Assembly: GCA_963575745.1 (NCBI GenBank)
Contig: CAUYUJ010001356.1
Coordinates: 1 to 64,000, forward strand
Source of the DNA: Prorocentrum cordatum
Taxonomy: Eukaryota > Sar > Dinophyceae > Prorocentrales > Prorocentraceae
Direction: 5' to 3'
DNA: 64,000 bases
A program made the translations under genes and the position numbers. The notes beneath the pieces were generated by a model that saw only the letters and a list, made by a program, of their open reading frames with translations, did no database searches and was not told the DNA's origin. The first letter of the stretch is position 1. Each line of letters opens with the position of its first letter. Positions 51,726 to 60,999 of the stretch are shown in pieces.

Positions 51726-53170
51726 TGCTTATCCTTGCAGGCGAGCTGGCAGGCCTTGAACCTCTGCATGAGCATGTCCATGGCCTCTGGGAGCCTCCCT
51801 TGGATCAAGAGGTCCAGGGACTCGGACAGAGTGCGCATCTGCCTGAACATGTCCTCGCCGATTGCTGAGACAGGGTGCGAGGCCAAGAAGATGTTCAGCA
51901 GGAACTTGTTAACTATCGGAGGGAGTTCTTCCTCGGCGTCATGCATGCCCTTTGTGCTGAGAAACTGATTGAGGTGCGACAAATGGGCCGTCAGCAGCTC
52001 CCCAGGAGTGTCGCGAGCAGTCCTCCTGAAGAACGCTCGTGAGGCAGCCAACGACTTCCCAGGCGTGAACTCCAAGCCGTCAGTGATGCCGAAGCCCTCG
52101 ATACCCTCGGCAGGGGTGAGCGCGCCCAGCAGCGAGCGAAGGAGGTGAGCGGTAGACCCGCCGCCCTCACGCTCAGGCCCAGCGCCCGCCAGGCCTCCGC
52201 TGCCAGCTGCGCTCCCGTCCGCGGGCCCACGCCTGGGAGCCTTCGCCGCCCTCTCAGCCAGGATCTCATCCAGGGACTTCCTCTTGAGCGGGGCCCCCTC
52301 GGTAGCGGTACCTCGAGGCTCGGCGGCAGCGTCGCCCTCGGCGCCCAGACGACCCCTCAAGTCGCCCAACCTCTTGCGGAGGAGCGCCTGCATCACCTCG
52401 TCAGGGCGGCGCCCTGCAGGCTCCTTCGCAGCGGCGGCGGCGGCGGCCTCGAGCGGGGTCTCCCCGCCGGCGGTGCCGCGGGGGCGTACGCTCCCGCCAG
52501 GCAGCCCAGCGGGCTCCGACGCGGCCGCGGCAGGTGGCCGAGCCCGAGCGGGCGGCCGACCGCGCGCCTTGAGGGCGGCACGCCCAGGAGGGCCTGCGGC
52601 GGCGCCAGGCCCCTCCGCCTCACGAACGGCCTCGAGCTCACCCGCGGAGTCGACGACCTTGGCGGCGAGCCCGAACTCGTCCAGCTCGGCGGGCACCAGC
52701 TCCTCGTCCACGGGATCCCCCAGTTCCTCCTCCTGCGGCTCGGGCCCCAGCTCGGCAGGCCAGCGCGCAGCAGGATTGCGTCGCCGGAACTGGAGGTACG
52801 CGTCCTCTACTGACTCAAGGACCACGAACTCGTCGACGTGCGTTACCTCCACGCCAGGGCCCGCCTCCGCAGCGCATAGGATGGCCGTCTCATCCTCTGG
52901 ACAAAAATGAAGAACACGCTTTAACTTCCTGGCTCCAGGGGATCCCGCATTCTCTTCGTACCATTGCAAATACTGATCAGTGCAGAACAGGAACTCAGCG
53001 CGTGCGAACTGGCCGTGTTCGCTCGCCTCGTACAGGCCGGAGATCCGAAACACGGCCTCGCCCTGTGCGGCGTCGGCGTCGTCGTAGCATGTGACCTGGA
53101 TGAAGTCTCCTGCCCGCACGGCGCGGCCCTCGCCCACAGCCGCCGCCGTAGCGCCCTCGCCGTCCGCCAT
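51578..53170 (-). CDS. Gag-like ORF1 of the DIRS-like element
   Basis: 530 residues, starting 72 bp inside A1. Expected to form the particle that packages element RNA, inferred from position. Residues ~18-120 form a compact domain (RAGDFIQVTCYDD, FRISGLYEASEHGQF, VTHVDEFVVLESVEDA) whose strand pattern reminds me of BAH chromatin-binding domains; this is a guess. Residues ~130-340 are Ala/Pro/Gly/Arg-rich and probably disordered, with KRKSLDEILAERAAKAPRR as a basic helix. Residues ~345-530 are helical (HLSHLNQFLSTKG, VNKFLLNIFLASHP, EEELLRKIEYGELKLAELA) and could be the capsid-like part. No CCHC knuckle is present. The Met start fits because only a short leader separates it from A1, and no upstream in-frame Met is seen. 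Confidence 0.8.
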   Translation of the reverse strand: MADGEGATAAAVGEGRAVRAGDFIQVTCYDDADAAQGEAVFRISGLYEASEHGQFARAEFLFCTDQYLQWYEENAGSPGARKLKRVLHFCPEDETAILCAAEAGPGVEVTHVDEFVVLESVEDAYLQFRRRNPAARWPAELGPEPQEEELGDPVDEELVPAELDEFGLAAKVVDSAGELEAVREAEGPGAAAGPPGRAALKARGRPPARARPPAAAASEPAGLPGGSVRPRGTAGGETPLEAAAAAAAKEPAGRRPDEVMQALLRKRLGDLRGRLGAEGDAAAEPRGTATEGAPLKRKSLDEILAERAAKAPRRGPADGSAAGSGGLAGAGPEREGGGSTAHLLRSLLGALTPAEGIEGFGITDGLEFTPGKSLAASRAFFRRTARDTPGELLTAHLSHLNQFLSTKGMHDAEEELPPIVNKFLLNIFLASHPVSAIGEDMFRQMRTLSESLDLLIQGRLPEAMDMLMQRFKACQLACKDKHWRSARWLELIPPDADMAAINIEEEELLRKIEYGELKLAELAGKLKPVG

Positions 53171-53242
53171 GCGGCCTGCAGAGGCGAGCTGCTCTCAGCT
53201 CGCTCGCGCGCCGACGTGCACCCTCGGTGCACTGAAAGTCCT

Positions 53243-53326
53243 CAGAGCAAGAAAGCTGCGAGATAAGATCGGCGATTTCTGCGGGACCCCCGAGATACCC
53301 CAATGACCTGTAGTCATAAGTCTGAT
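53243..53326 (-). repeat. Terminal repeat A1
   Basis: 84-bp 5' end of the element in coding orientation, identical by eye to A2. The outer edge is ...GTCTGAT followed by GTATAGG of the flank. Confidence 0.93.
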
Positions 53327-53368
53327 GTATAGGTAGATATATAGAGATAGATGGTGCCCCCAATAGAT

Positions 53369-53400
<32 letters not shown>

Positions 53401-53425
53401 GGGTGGATAGATAGATGGGCAGATG
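53327..53425. repeat. AT/GATA microsatellite flank
   Basis: TATA and GATA units, including about 14 AT dinucleotides near 53372-53400. With 45870-45912 it forms the interrupted target site of the DIRS-like element. Confidence 0.9.
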
Positions 53426-53850
53426 CGCGCGACAATCATCAAGTTGAAGAAACCACCAAAGAACCCAGAGCCATCGCAAATCGACCGCCGTAGGGTCACC
53501 CGTAGGGTGATCCTATCGGTATGTTGGGAACTGAGAATCCAAACAAACATAGTTTCAATGATCGATGGGTACTCCACATGGCTACTGCTATCCTCCCTGC
53601 CCGGGCCATGTTCAGAGGTGCGATGCTCCCCCCTTCTCTCGCGTACCGATTCTCACACACAGGATGTCAATGCCTGATGTTCAGTGCTGTGCCTTTTCAA
53701 TCAGAGCGTCTTCGGCCCTGCAGAAGTGGTGCTCTCACCAGAGCGCTGGCTACTTTTCAGGATCGTTGGCTTGCTCCAGTCGTTCAGAATGGCGCAGCGC
53801 GTGCCACACTTGCGGATCCGATTGTTCCATCGCCGTTGCCGTCTCCCTCC
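53426..53850. other. Gene-free stretch
   Basis: Mixed sequence with a small direct repeat GTAGGGT...GTAGGGTGA at 53490-53510. No gene is recognised. Confidence 0.4.
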
Positions 53851-53995
53851 CTCCCCCTCCTCCACCTTCGCCGGGTCCTCCTGCTCCTCCTCTTCTTCCT
53901 CCTCCTCCTCCAAATCCTCCTCCTTCTCCTCCGAATCGCTCAGCCGCCTCCGACTCCGCCTCCTCCTCCTCCTCCTCCTCCTCCTCCTCCTGCAC
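53850..53995. repeat. CTC microsatellite
   Basis: Imperfect CTC/CCT/TCCGCC triplets. Acidic and basic frames over it are artefacts. Confidence 0.9.
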
Positions 53996-54338
53996 AAAGT
54001 CACCCTGTCGCATGGCGCACCCAACGATTGGTCAAATCCCGCAAGCGCCTTTCGAGGATCAAAGCCCTCTGGGACACCCCATGCCGCTGAAACCAGGAAA
54101 ATAGCTCCACGCAGTGGGAAGGGATAGGCGAAGGGGGTAGGTCTCAATTGATGCTAAAAACACTATTTGTGTTCGGCCCACCATGAAAGGAAAAACGGCA
54201 GCCCAAAGCATAGCATTACGGAAATACAAAACGGACCAGTACCGAACAGGAAATTCACCGACCCTGTCGGCGTGTGGAAGGGGCTGTTCGGTTCTTCTTT
54301 ATTCCCGCTGGGCTGAGCCTGTCAGAAACGACGCTTCT

Positions 54339-54705
54339 CCCAGGAAGCCCGCAAATCCCGCGGTTCCACCAAATTCCACAAAAAACGTCGAAGAAAGCCC
54401 CTTCCCTTTCATCCTTTCCCGCCAGGGAGGGGGGTCTCGGGGAAGTGCCAGGTCAGATAAGCTTCGGCCCTCGGGTTCGGCCCTGGCCCCATGCAGCTCT
54501 GGCCCTGGTCCTGGCCGGGCTCCGGCCCTGACCCCGGCCCCTGGCCCCAGCTCTGGCTCCGGTCCCGCTTCCAGCCCTGGCCCTGGAAGCCCGCGGATCC
54601 CGCGGCTCCACCAAATTCCAGAATGACGTGGATGGGGAGCCTCCTCCCTTTCATCCTTTCCCGCCGGGGAGGGGGGGGTCCAGGGAAAGTCCCCGGCTTC
54701 ACATG
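54339..54705. repeat. Direct repeat of ~115 bp flanking a GGCCCTG minisatellite
   Basis: Copies at about 54339-54460 and 54587-54700 share CC(A)GGAAGCCCGC, TTCCA(C/G)AA and CCCTTTCATCCTTTCCCGCC. Between them about 54475-54590 is built of TGGCCCTGG/CTCCGGCCC hexamer-like units. Confidence 0.8.
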
Positions 54706-55055
54706 GTCCAGGAATTCACATTGGCACCCGTCCGTTGTGGCTTGCCTGCACAAAAAGGTTGATCCGCCTCATCACATTGGACAGCTTGATCATATCAAGT
54801 CTCCAGACAGAAAGACTTATACCTCACATCTGTAAAATCAAATCACCAGATAGAAAGACCACAGTCCCCCAATCCAAAAGTAAAGACTGGTAGCTGGGTG
54901 AGAAGTCGGTAGAGCCGGGGCTATGCACGGGGGCCGTAGCTTTCCCGCGCATCGCCCCCGCCGCCGTCACGGTGGCCGACACCACTGGAGATACTCGACA
55001 CACCCAGCCGTGAAATAAATCATCCAACCGAACAGTGTACGTGTACAGCCGACTC
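54706..55055. other. Gene-free stretch
   Basis: Probably 3' flanking or untranslated sequence of the minus-strand LINE that ends near 55.5 kb. It contains a small direct repeat of CAGA(C/T)AGAAAGAC near 54797 and 54850. Confidence 0.4.
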
Positions 55056-55375
55056 ATGGAAAACAAGCGCAGTCGTCCGCATTGGATCGACTGGCCAGTC
55101 CCTGAGGCCCCGTAGGGCATTCCAGAGGAGTGGCGTCCAGTATATCGTAGATCGAGACAAGCTGGTGCATCAGAAGAAAGTACCCACCAGCGTCATCGAA
55201 GTCGCCGCTGAGGTCGGCAGCATCCACCACGCTAAGCATTGAGAAGGTGTCCTCCAGCATCCAGCCGAAGAAGAGGTAGGGGAGGTGGTCGGCGCACTCC
55301 ACGGAAGGCAAGCACATACGTCTACACTGGATCATCTGGCCAGTCCCTGAGGCCCCGAAGGGCATTCCGTGGGAG
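55056..55375 (-). repeat. Imperfect direct duplication in LINE 3'-flanking sequence
   Basis: About 55065-55120 and 55315-55370 both carry GGCCAGTCCCTGAGGCCCC, GGGCATTCC and ATTGGATC/CTGGATCAT sequences in the same orientation. This looks like tandemly repeated 3' untranslated sequence of the LINE upstream. Confidence 0.6.
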
Positions 55376-55559
55376 TGGCTGCGGATATAGTACCTGGCGC
55401 ATCTCGAAGTAAGTACCACCAGCACTGAGTTCCAGCAGAACCTCCACACACACACACACCACGCGCTGGCATCCCCCGCCAACCGCGGAAGGGGCGCCCA
55501 GGGGGTGGGAAAAGCAGAGCGGCGACTTGAACCAGGCAGTCCCTGGATGCTGAATAGTA

Positions 55560-55807
55560 TTGTGAGGCCACCTTCCACTGCAGATGGCGGACGCGAGCTG
55601 ATTCCAAGTTTTCTGGTTGGCTTGTCGTGGGCATTTCATGCAGGCGAGCTCCAGGTTCGGGTGCGTCGGTCTGAAACGATGTAGGACGTGGCATCGGTTG
55701 CCTGGGATATCGGCCCGCTTGTTGCGCTCCACGATCAGGGTGTTGTAATCGTCTGTGCTCCTCTTGGCTCCAACGCGATGTGTGCCAGCGGCTCCCCTGG
55801 TGTGCAT
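55560..55807 (-). pseudogene. LINE 3 terminal zinc motif
   Basis: The minus-strand frame reads ERNKRADIPGNRCHVLHRF, PTHPNLELACMKCPRQAN and QLASAICSGRW, giving the H-x(n)-C-x2-C...C layout seen at four other loci here. NKRAD may be the last trace of the RNase H N-x-x-A-D motif. It closes the LINE that begins near 61 kb. Confidence 0.55.
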
Positions 55808-55935
55808 AGCAGCCCTGGGCGTTGGCTGAGGCGCTGAATACCTCCCATCCTCTGTTTGCAGGTGACGCGGAACACATGAGGTGCTTGGTCTCTTCTAGCC
55901 CCAGCACGCGGGTCCAACATACGATAACCTTGTTG

Positions 55936-57162
55936 TCAAGCTTCTCCGTCATGAAGGAGGCGCTTCTGTTCGTAGATGAGGGCGCGGCCTACCAAGCCTT
56001 CGAACTCGCGCCTCTCTTCAGGAGGCCACTCGATGGCATTGCGCAGCTTCTGGACAGATACAATCTGCATGGCGTGGGTACCTTTCTCCGCCAGGCCAGC
56101 CACTAACTCCATTGCGCGCCTCGATAGGTCGCTATCTCTGACTGGCTTGGCAATCGCTTCCTTGAGTGATGGCACTGTCCAAATCGGCTTCGGCGGCAAA
56201 CACCAATCAGGCACAGCGTCGAGCCTGTGATTTCGGTCCGTGGTGGCAAAAGCCAGGGCATACAGAACTCGCACGGTGTGGTTGTGCGCCGCAAGCGTGG
56301 ACCTGCACTTGAAGCCAGGCGCGAGCCTTAGTCCCAGCGGGGCGAGGGCGCTGAGCTCCACGCAGGTAGGTCGAGGTGCCAGATCACACCTGCATGGCTT
56401 TGCCATCCGCGCAGCCACCGTGACAACGTAGCGTGCCAGTATGACTATCTTCGCGCCACTCGCGCTATCCTGGGGAGTCACCAAGGAGAGGCCAGTAGCC
56501 ATGGTAAAGTCGGTCGCCAATACCTCCCACGTGACGGACAGGGGAGCTCGAACAGCATCATCTGCTTCCCCTTGTACCTGTGAGAAGTACCACACCACCG
56601 CTGGGAAAAAAAACGTCTGCCGGCAGTGCCACTTTGCCATTGGAACTGATTCGGGCAAGTCCGGGGCGAACTTCCAGTCGGCGAGGTTGGGCGCGATGGG
56701 GCCCCAGTGGTATCCAAGGAAAACCTGCTCGGGAGACCAGTTAGTCGGGTTGGTAGTTGCTTGATCTAGGGCAAGCTCGCCGTTGGAACTGCTGCTCGGG
56801 CTCGGGCGGCTCGATGGCGTAGCAGTCGTAGTGCTTGTCGCTGGTGAGGTTGCAGTCGGCGTAGTCACTGGTGATGCCCTCGTCTTCTTGCCGTTCAAGC
56901 GTCGGGGGGCTCCTGGTGAAGGCGGTGGAAGAGGTGCAGGTGGTGGGCTCGGCTGGTCATGGTCAGACCCGTCCATGCCTAGGTGCCCCCATGGGTATTC
57001 CTCTTCATCTTCTCCAGGTAGGTCAGGAAGGTTGCCATCAAACTCAGCCTTGTCGCAGTGCTGCTGGGATGCCGCGTGAACGTGCATCTCGGACTGCACC
57101 CGCGTCCGCAGCCTGGTTGGGTTCCTGGAGCGTGCGGTCTTCGGCGGGGGCGCCCCGTTCAC
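55936..57162 (-). pseudogene. LINE 3 conserved C-terminal domain (408-residue frame)
   Basis: The first ~130 residues are acidic, Pro/Ser/Thr-rich and disordered-looking. From about residue 140 a structured part begins: WSPEQVFLGYHWGPIAPN, PMAKWHCRQTFFFPAVVWY, VTWEVLATDFTMATGLSLV, CVELSALAPLGLRLAPGF, then REFEGLVGRALIYEQKRLL. The VTWxELAxDFxxATG and LAPGFxxR patterns look like a domain that follows RNase H in dinoflagellate LINE polyproteins, as far as I recall. Its function is not known. The frame is intact for 1.2 kb but joins neighbours only through frameshifts, so it is part of a broken pol. Confidence 0.55.
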
Positions 57163-57179
57163 TGCGATGCGCTTTAAAC

Positions 57180-57630
57180 TTCAGGACACGAAACTGGTCT
57201 CGGCCTTTAAGCTTCCAGTCCCGTCTCAATTGCTCCCCAGAGATCGACGCGCTGCTTGGCGGCCAGGGTCCCGCCGCGGAGCAAGGCCGTGAAATCCCGC
57301 GCGCAGTGCGCACTGTCGGTCAGATAGATCTGGGGGAACCACGACCACGCGACGACGTGCCTCAATGCTGATACTTCGGCACGTTGGGCGCCTTGGGCCA
57401 CTCCTTTGAACGGCACCCCGGTGTGGCAAGGGTGTCCGCTGCCATAATGAAGGGCGTAACCAGATCGAAAAACCCGAAGGTCCGATGCCTGTCCAGATTA
57501 GGAGCCTTCTCCTGCGACCGCAACATATCCATCAATATTGGTCAGCACTGTGTCCTCGTCATCTCCCGCCACGTAGTTCCCGTCACCGTGATGGGGCGGA
57601 GGTTGGAGCGGCAGCTCGTCAGGTAAGAGC
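57180..57630 (-). pseudogene. LINE 3 RNase H
   Basis: The frame at 57207-57416 reads GAQRAEVSALRHVVAWSW, then IYLTDSAHCARDFTALLRGG, then DLWGAIETGLEA. These are the RNase H second (Glu in QRAE) and third (Asp in TDS) acidic motifs with their usual spacing. The first acidic motif should lie near 57560-57600 in another frame. Stops and frame changes show that it is inactive. Confidence 0.65.
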
Positions 57631-57639
57631 TGGCAGGAA

Positions 57640-58135
57640 AACTCATCATATTCTGGTCAGTCAGGCATATGTCCGCAGCAAAGTAGATACGTGGACAGGG
57701 CGTGAAGCTCCTCTCACGTGCAGCTGGACAGTAGCGCTGATCTGTGAGATGCCCATTTCGGGCAGTCCAAAAGGATACGCGGCATCGTCTCGTCGGGGTC
57801 GAAACAGAAGGGGCACCTCTTGTGGCTGGCATTCTTGGTGATGTGGTGCAGGCGATGTCCCGTGATAGTCGCTCCTTGAAGGTAGCCGCTGAGGAACGGC
57901 ACCTGCTTCGTAGAAAATTTTGGCGCTGGAATGTCGGAGGCTCCGAGGGGTCCTTGGGTTCATCGTCCACGTCCTCGTCGTCGGGCTTCGTACTCCTCTC
58001 GGCCTTCCTCAGCAGGGCGGTGGTGATGTGATAATTCAGACCCGTGTTCCCAGTGGCACTTCCTTTCGCATTCTTTCGCTCCGGGAGCTGAGGGTCTCGT
58101 CGCCGGACAAATCGCCTCAGATCTTCTCGCAATGT
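57640..58135 (-). pseudogene. LINE 3 pre-RNase H zinc motif
   Basis: A minus-strand frame (57714-57902) has HHITKNASHKRCPFCFDP, then DETMPRILLDCPKW. This is a C-x2-C-x(n)-C knuckle of the kind that precedes RNase H in LINE pol proteins, also present at 10.0 kb. The surrounding frames overlap and shift. Confidence 0.6.
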
Positions 58136-58951
58136 TTAAAGCCACCAGCCCTGCGGGTGTTTCGTAAGGTGGATATGCTGGCCATTCGCCCTCTGCAGGT
58201 ACTCAAAAGTAGACCATGCCCCACTTAGAGCTTGCAGCACAACGCGAAGTCGGTTGATGGGGCCAGCGTCGCTGTCCTTGACAGTAGTAGTGACAACGTT
58301 GCGCAGGGGGTCCCAGCATTGTTTTGCTCGTGGAAGTACTCGGGGTCCACTCGGACCGTCGAAAAGTCCGCGCGCGATAATCGACGGTTGAGCCGTAGCG
58401 ATCTGGAGTGGATCGATCAAGTGGCCTCGCATGACTAGCGCGAGCGTGGTCGCAGGTGATCTGAAAGCAGGGCCCCTGCGCCACAGGTACATGACGACCG
58501 CCGACCTGAACTTCAGGCGGCTATGCCTCGGAAGACGTCGGCCCTCAAGGCCAGGGGCAAGTCGAGGTAGAGCTGCCGTCGCGAGCAAGCGTTGTTCGCC
58601 TTGGAGTCCAAGCGGTGCACAGCCTGTGCGCTGTCTGACACGATGGGCTGAGGTGTAACGCCGTCTCCTATGACCTTGAGAGCACATGCCGAAAAAACGC
58701 GTCTCTTCTCCCACCAAGACCAGGTCCCGTACCACTTGGAAATTCTCATGTCCACTGTATGCGAGGGCAGCCTTCAGCGCAGTCTCGGCCTTCAAAGATG
58801 TCGCGAGATGCTTCGTCTTGGGGGTGTCGGTTTGTGTGCAGGCATGCTCGTCGAACTCCAGGGGCACGGTGGCCGCCTTCGTCGTTCGCATTGCATGGCG
58901 AGGCCATTCTGCGCGAAAACTGCTGTCATCTATGAAGGAGGTAACATTCAC
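58136..58951 (-). pseudogene. LINE 3 reverse transcriptase motif C and thumb
   Basis: Opens with VNVTSFIDDSSFRAEW, where FIDD (58925-58936) is the catalytic RT motif C. Then come FDEHACTQTDTPKTKHLATS and ENFQVVRDLVLVGEE, the block after the active site. Later parts (SAVVMYLWRRGPAFRSP, GAWSTFEYL) fit the post-RT connection. At about residue 90 the sequence changes frame relative to family expectation. The active-site pair itself is intact. Confidence 0.75.
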
Positions 58952-59703
58952 CTATGCTTCCTTCTCTAGGGCGTGGTCCCATGCAGACACCAGCGCAAGC
59001 GCCTGCTGAAGGGGCCGGGGGCCCCCTTGGGCAAAGCTGTTTCTGCGCTTCGTCTCAGGGCCGACTGCGCGGGACACTTCCCAGCGAGCTCGGAGATCCC
59101 GGTAGAAGACCTCCGAGGCGCAATGCACCCGCAGGACAACCCAAAGCCTTCATGAGTCAATTGCCAATATCATATTCCAATAAATCGAAAAACTGGCGCC
59201 GGTCTGCAGAACATCCCGAGCGTGGCGTACCCGTCGCATGAGCATACTCGATGTCAAGAATATACGGTTTGATAATGATAACCACGTAGCGCCCCGGCTG
59301 CCCCGCCGCGCACCCACTTCTCCCTCCAGGTAGACATCTGGTGGAAACGGTCGCCTGTCAAGGCGGTGTAGATCGGGCTCAGGTTCGTGATGGGGCGCGT
59401 CGCTGCTATAGTTGCTGCCCATGCACTGTCTGGTTCCACGCTAGCCGCCAAGTCGGCCCCCTCGCCCCACTTGAGCAAGCATGAAGTGACGCCGATCGTC
59501 GTCGCTCGACGCCAGCGGAGCCACGCATCTTCGACCCCCTTGCATAGCATGGCGAATAGGTCGCAGATGCATATCGGCAGCAGGCGGAGCTCGCCCACTC
59601 GGCAACCATCTGCGGCAGCTGCCCGGTGGACCTTCAGATTGCGGAATTGCTTTTGGAGGCGGTATCCTGTGATATCTTCTAGATAACAATGATGGTGCTC
59701 CAT
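58952..59703 (-). pseudogene. LINE 3 reverse transcriptase fingers and palm
   Basis: The frame from 59703 reads QKQFRNLKVHRAAAADGCRV, GELRLLP, then RPITNLSPIYTALTGDRFHQ, the finger block and K/R-P-I motif of LINE RTs. Downstream in other frames are SADRRQFFDLLEYDIG (motif A region, about 59170-59215) and NSFAQGGPGPLQQALALV (motif B, about 58980-59035). At least two frameshifts separate them. Confidence 0.7.
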
Positions 59704-59722
59704 ATACTTGCCGAACCGCTTC

Positions 59723-60300
59723 TCAAAGGCCCCCCTGCTTCAGAATATCACTGCGTTTCGTGCAGATGCGATCTGGATCGTCGTAACCCTTGACGGCGTG
59801 GATAGTCTGAAGTTGTCTCTGCTTGATCCAGGCGTAAACTTCTCGACCCCCTGAGTATCTGAGAAACTCGCGTTGCTTCTCTCTCCAGTTGCGGATCCTT
59901 GCCAGCTCCCTTCCCTTAACATGCTTGGCTTTCAAAGAAGTAGCCCAGATGCCGATGGCCTCCAGGGCGGGCATGCCGCGAGGAAATTCGCCGTCAGGAA
60001 GATGCAGTTCACGTTGCAAGTTCTTCTGAAGGGCGCGCCGCAGGTGCAGCGCCTTCGACTTACTTTGCAAATCCTTCTGCCCACGATAAAGCTGAAGGCT
60101 GAGCCCCGCGAGGCGGCTGATGACATTCTCGACGCGTCGAGGTCATCGCTGCAGGGCCTTCATTCAACTGATCTTTCCCATTTGGAGGAGCAGCGGCTTC
60201 CCATTGTGCAAATTCTGTTCTGACAGCGGCCATGATACGCTGCGCCAAAGTTGATCCAAGTGCGTTCCAGCCGCTTCTCCAAGTAAGATTCTCCAAGTTT
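59723..60300 (-). pseudogene. LINE 3 linker between endonuclease and RT
   Basis: Hydrophilic frame with ELARIRNWREKQREFLRYSG and REVYAWIKQRQ. Its position and character match the inter-domain segment of LINE pol. Confidence 0.5.
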
Positions 60301-60960
60301 CCCGATCAGGCCCCATCTTCTGTCTTTCGTCGACCAGGGCTTGCTCGAATGCGTTGATGTGCGCTGTCTGCCTAGAGCCTCACTCTCCACTGGTGTGATC
60401 ATGTTGACGGCCCCAACTGGATAGGCCCGCGGCATCCGTAGACTTTACCAGGCGTCGGCAAGGACGTCGACGTTGATAACAAATTCCAAACCAAGGCGGC
60501 TGTTGATTCCAAAGTCTCGCCGTTGCCGGAGGACTTGATCGCGTCCCTGGCCGCAGCATTGACAATGATAACATCGGGGCGGCTGACGCGTGTGCCTTGA
60601 GAAGTTGCCCCACTTCGGGTCCAAGCCGTAGGTGGGTTCTGCTCCAAACATAGCTCCCGCGTCATGCCATCCCCCTGCCGCGAAGATGACGGACAATGTT
60701 GAAGACTGTGCCGTCGTAGTGTTTTCGTCCGCGCACGCGAGGATGGCCTGGTCGCCTCAGCTCTCGGCATCTTCGAATGTGCGTTGGAGGTGCCCATGAT
60801 TCCGCGCCCTGTTCGCGTTGTCGCCGCCGGCCTCGTTGCTGGGGTTGCTGACGCGACCGGGGCGAGAACCGAAGAGAGCGACCGCGCCGCTGCCAGCGCG
60901 TAATTGCATGCATCTGTTTTGCTGCGCCATACTTCCTTCCGCCAGGCAACGTCGCAAGAC
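60301..60960 (-). pseudogene. LINE 3 APE-type endonuclease remnant
   Basis: Minus-strand frames give VIFAAGGWHDAGAMFG (a degenerate GDWN-type core with surrounding strand), YGLDPKWGN, then SRPDVIIVNAAARDAI, which matches the C-terminal R-x-D-x-[IV]-[IL]-V-x strand of EEP endonucleases. They lie in different frames. The core Asp/Asn are not conserved, so activity is unlikely. Confidence 0.5.
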
Positions 60961-60999
60961 TCTTTTTAGTAACCGTAGCTACGCCGCCGCGCGCTGTGC

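Larger units (their letters stand above)
45913..53326 (-). mobile_element. DIRS-like tyrosine-recombinase retrotransposon with C5-methyltransferase
   Basis: A 7.4-kb element on the minus strand. From 5' to 3': A1 repeat, ORF1 (Gag-like), ORF2 (RT, RNase H with an embedded DNA methyltransferase), ORF3 (tyrosine recombinase), then B1, A2, B2. The split direct repeat arrangement is the known signature of PAT/Ngaro-type DIRS elements, which integrate a circular DNA by recombinase. The two outer ends and the A2/B1 junction share the dinucleotide AT, consistent with a short crossover core and no target duplication. Insertion is into an AT-rich microsatellite. All three ORFs are long and uninterrupted and the repeats are near-identical, so it looks recent and possibly competent. 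Confidence 0.92.

Noticed and set aside
48077-53266. Plus-strand frames opposite ORF1/ORF2 of the DIRS-like element
   Set aside because: GC-rich antisense shadows with no domain content.
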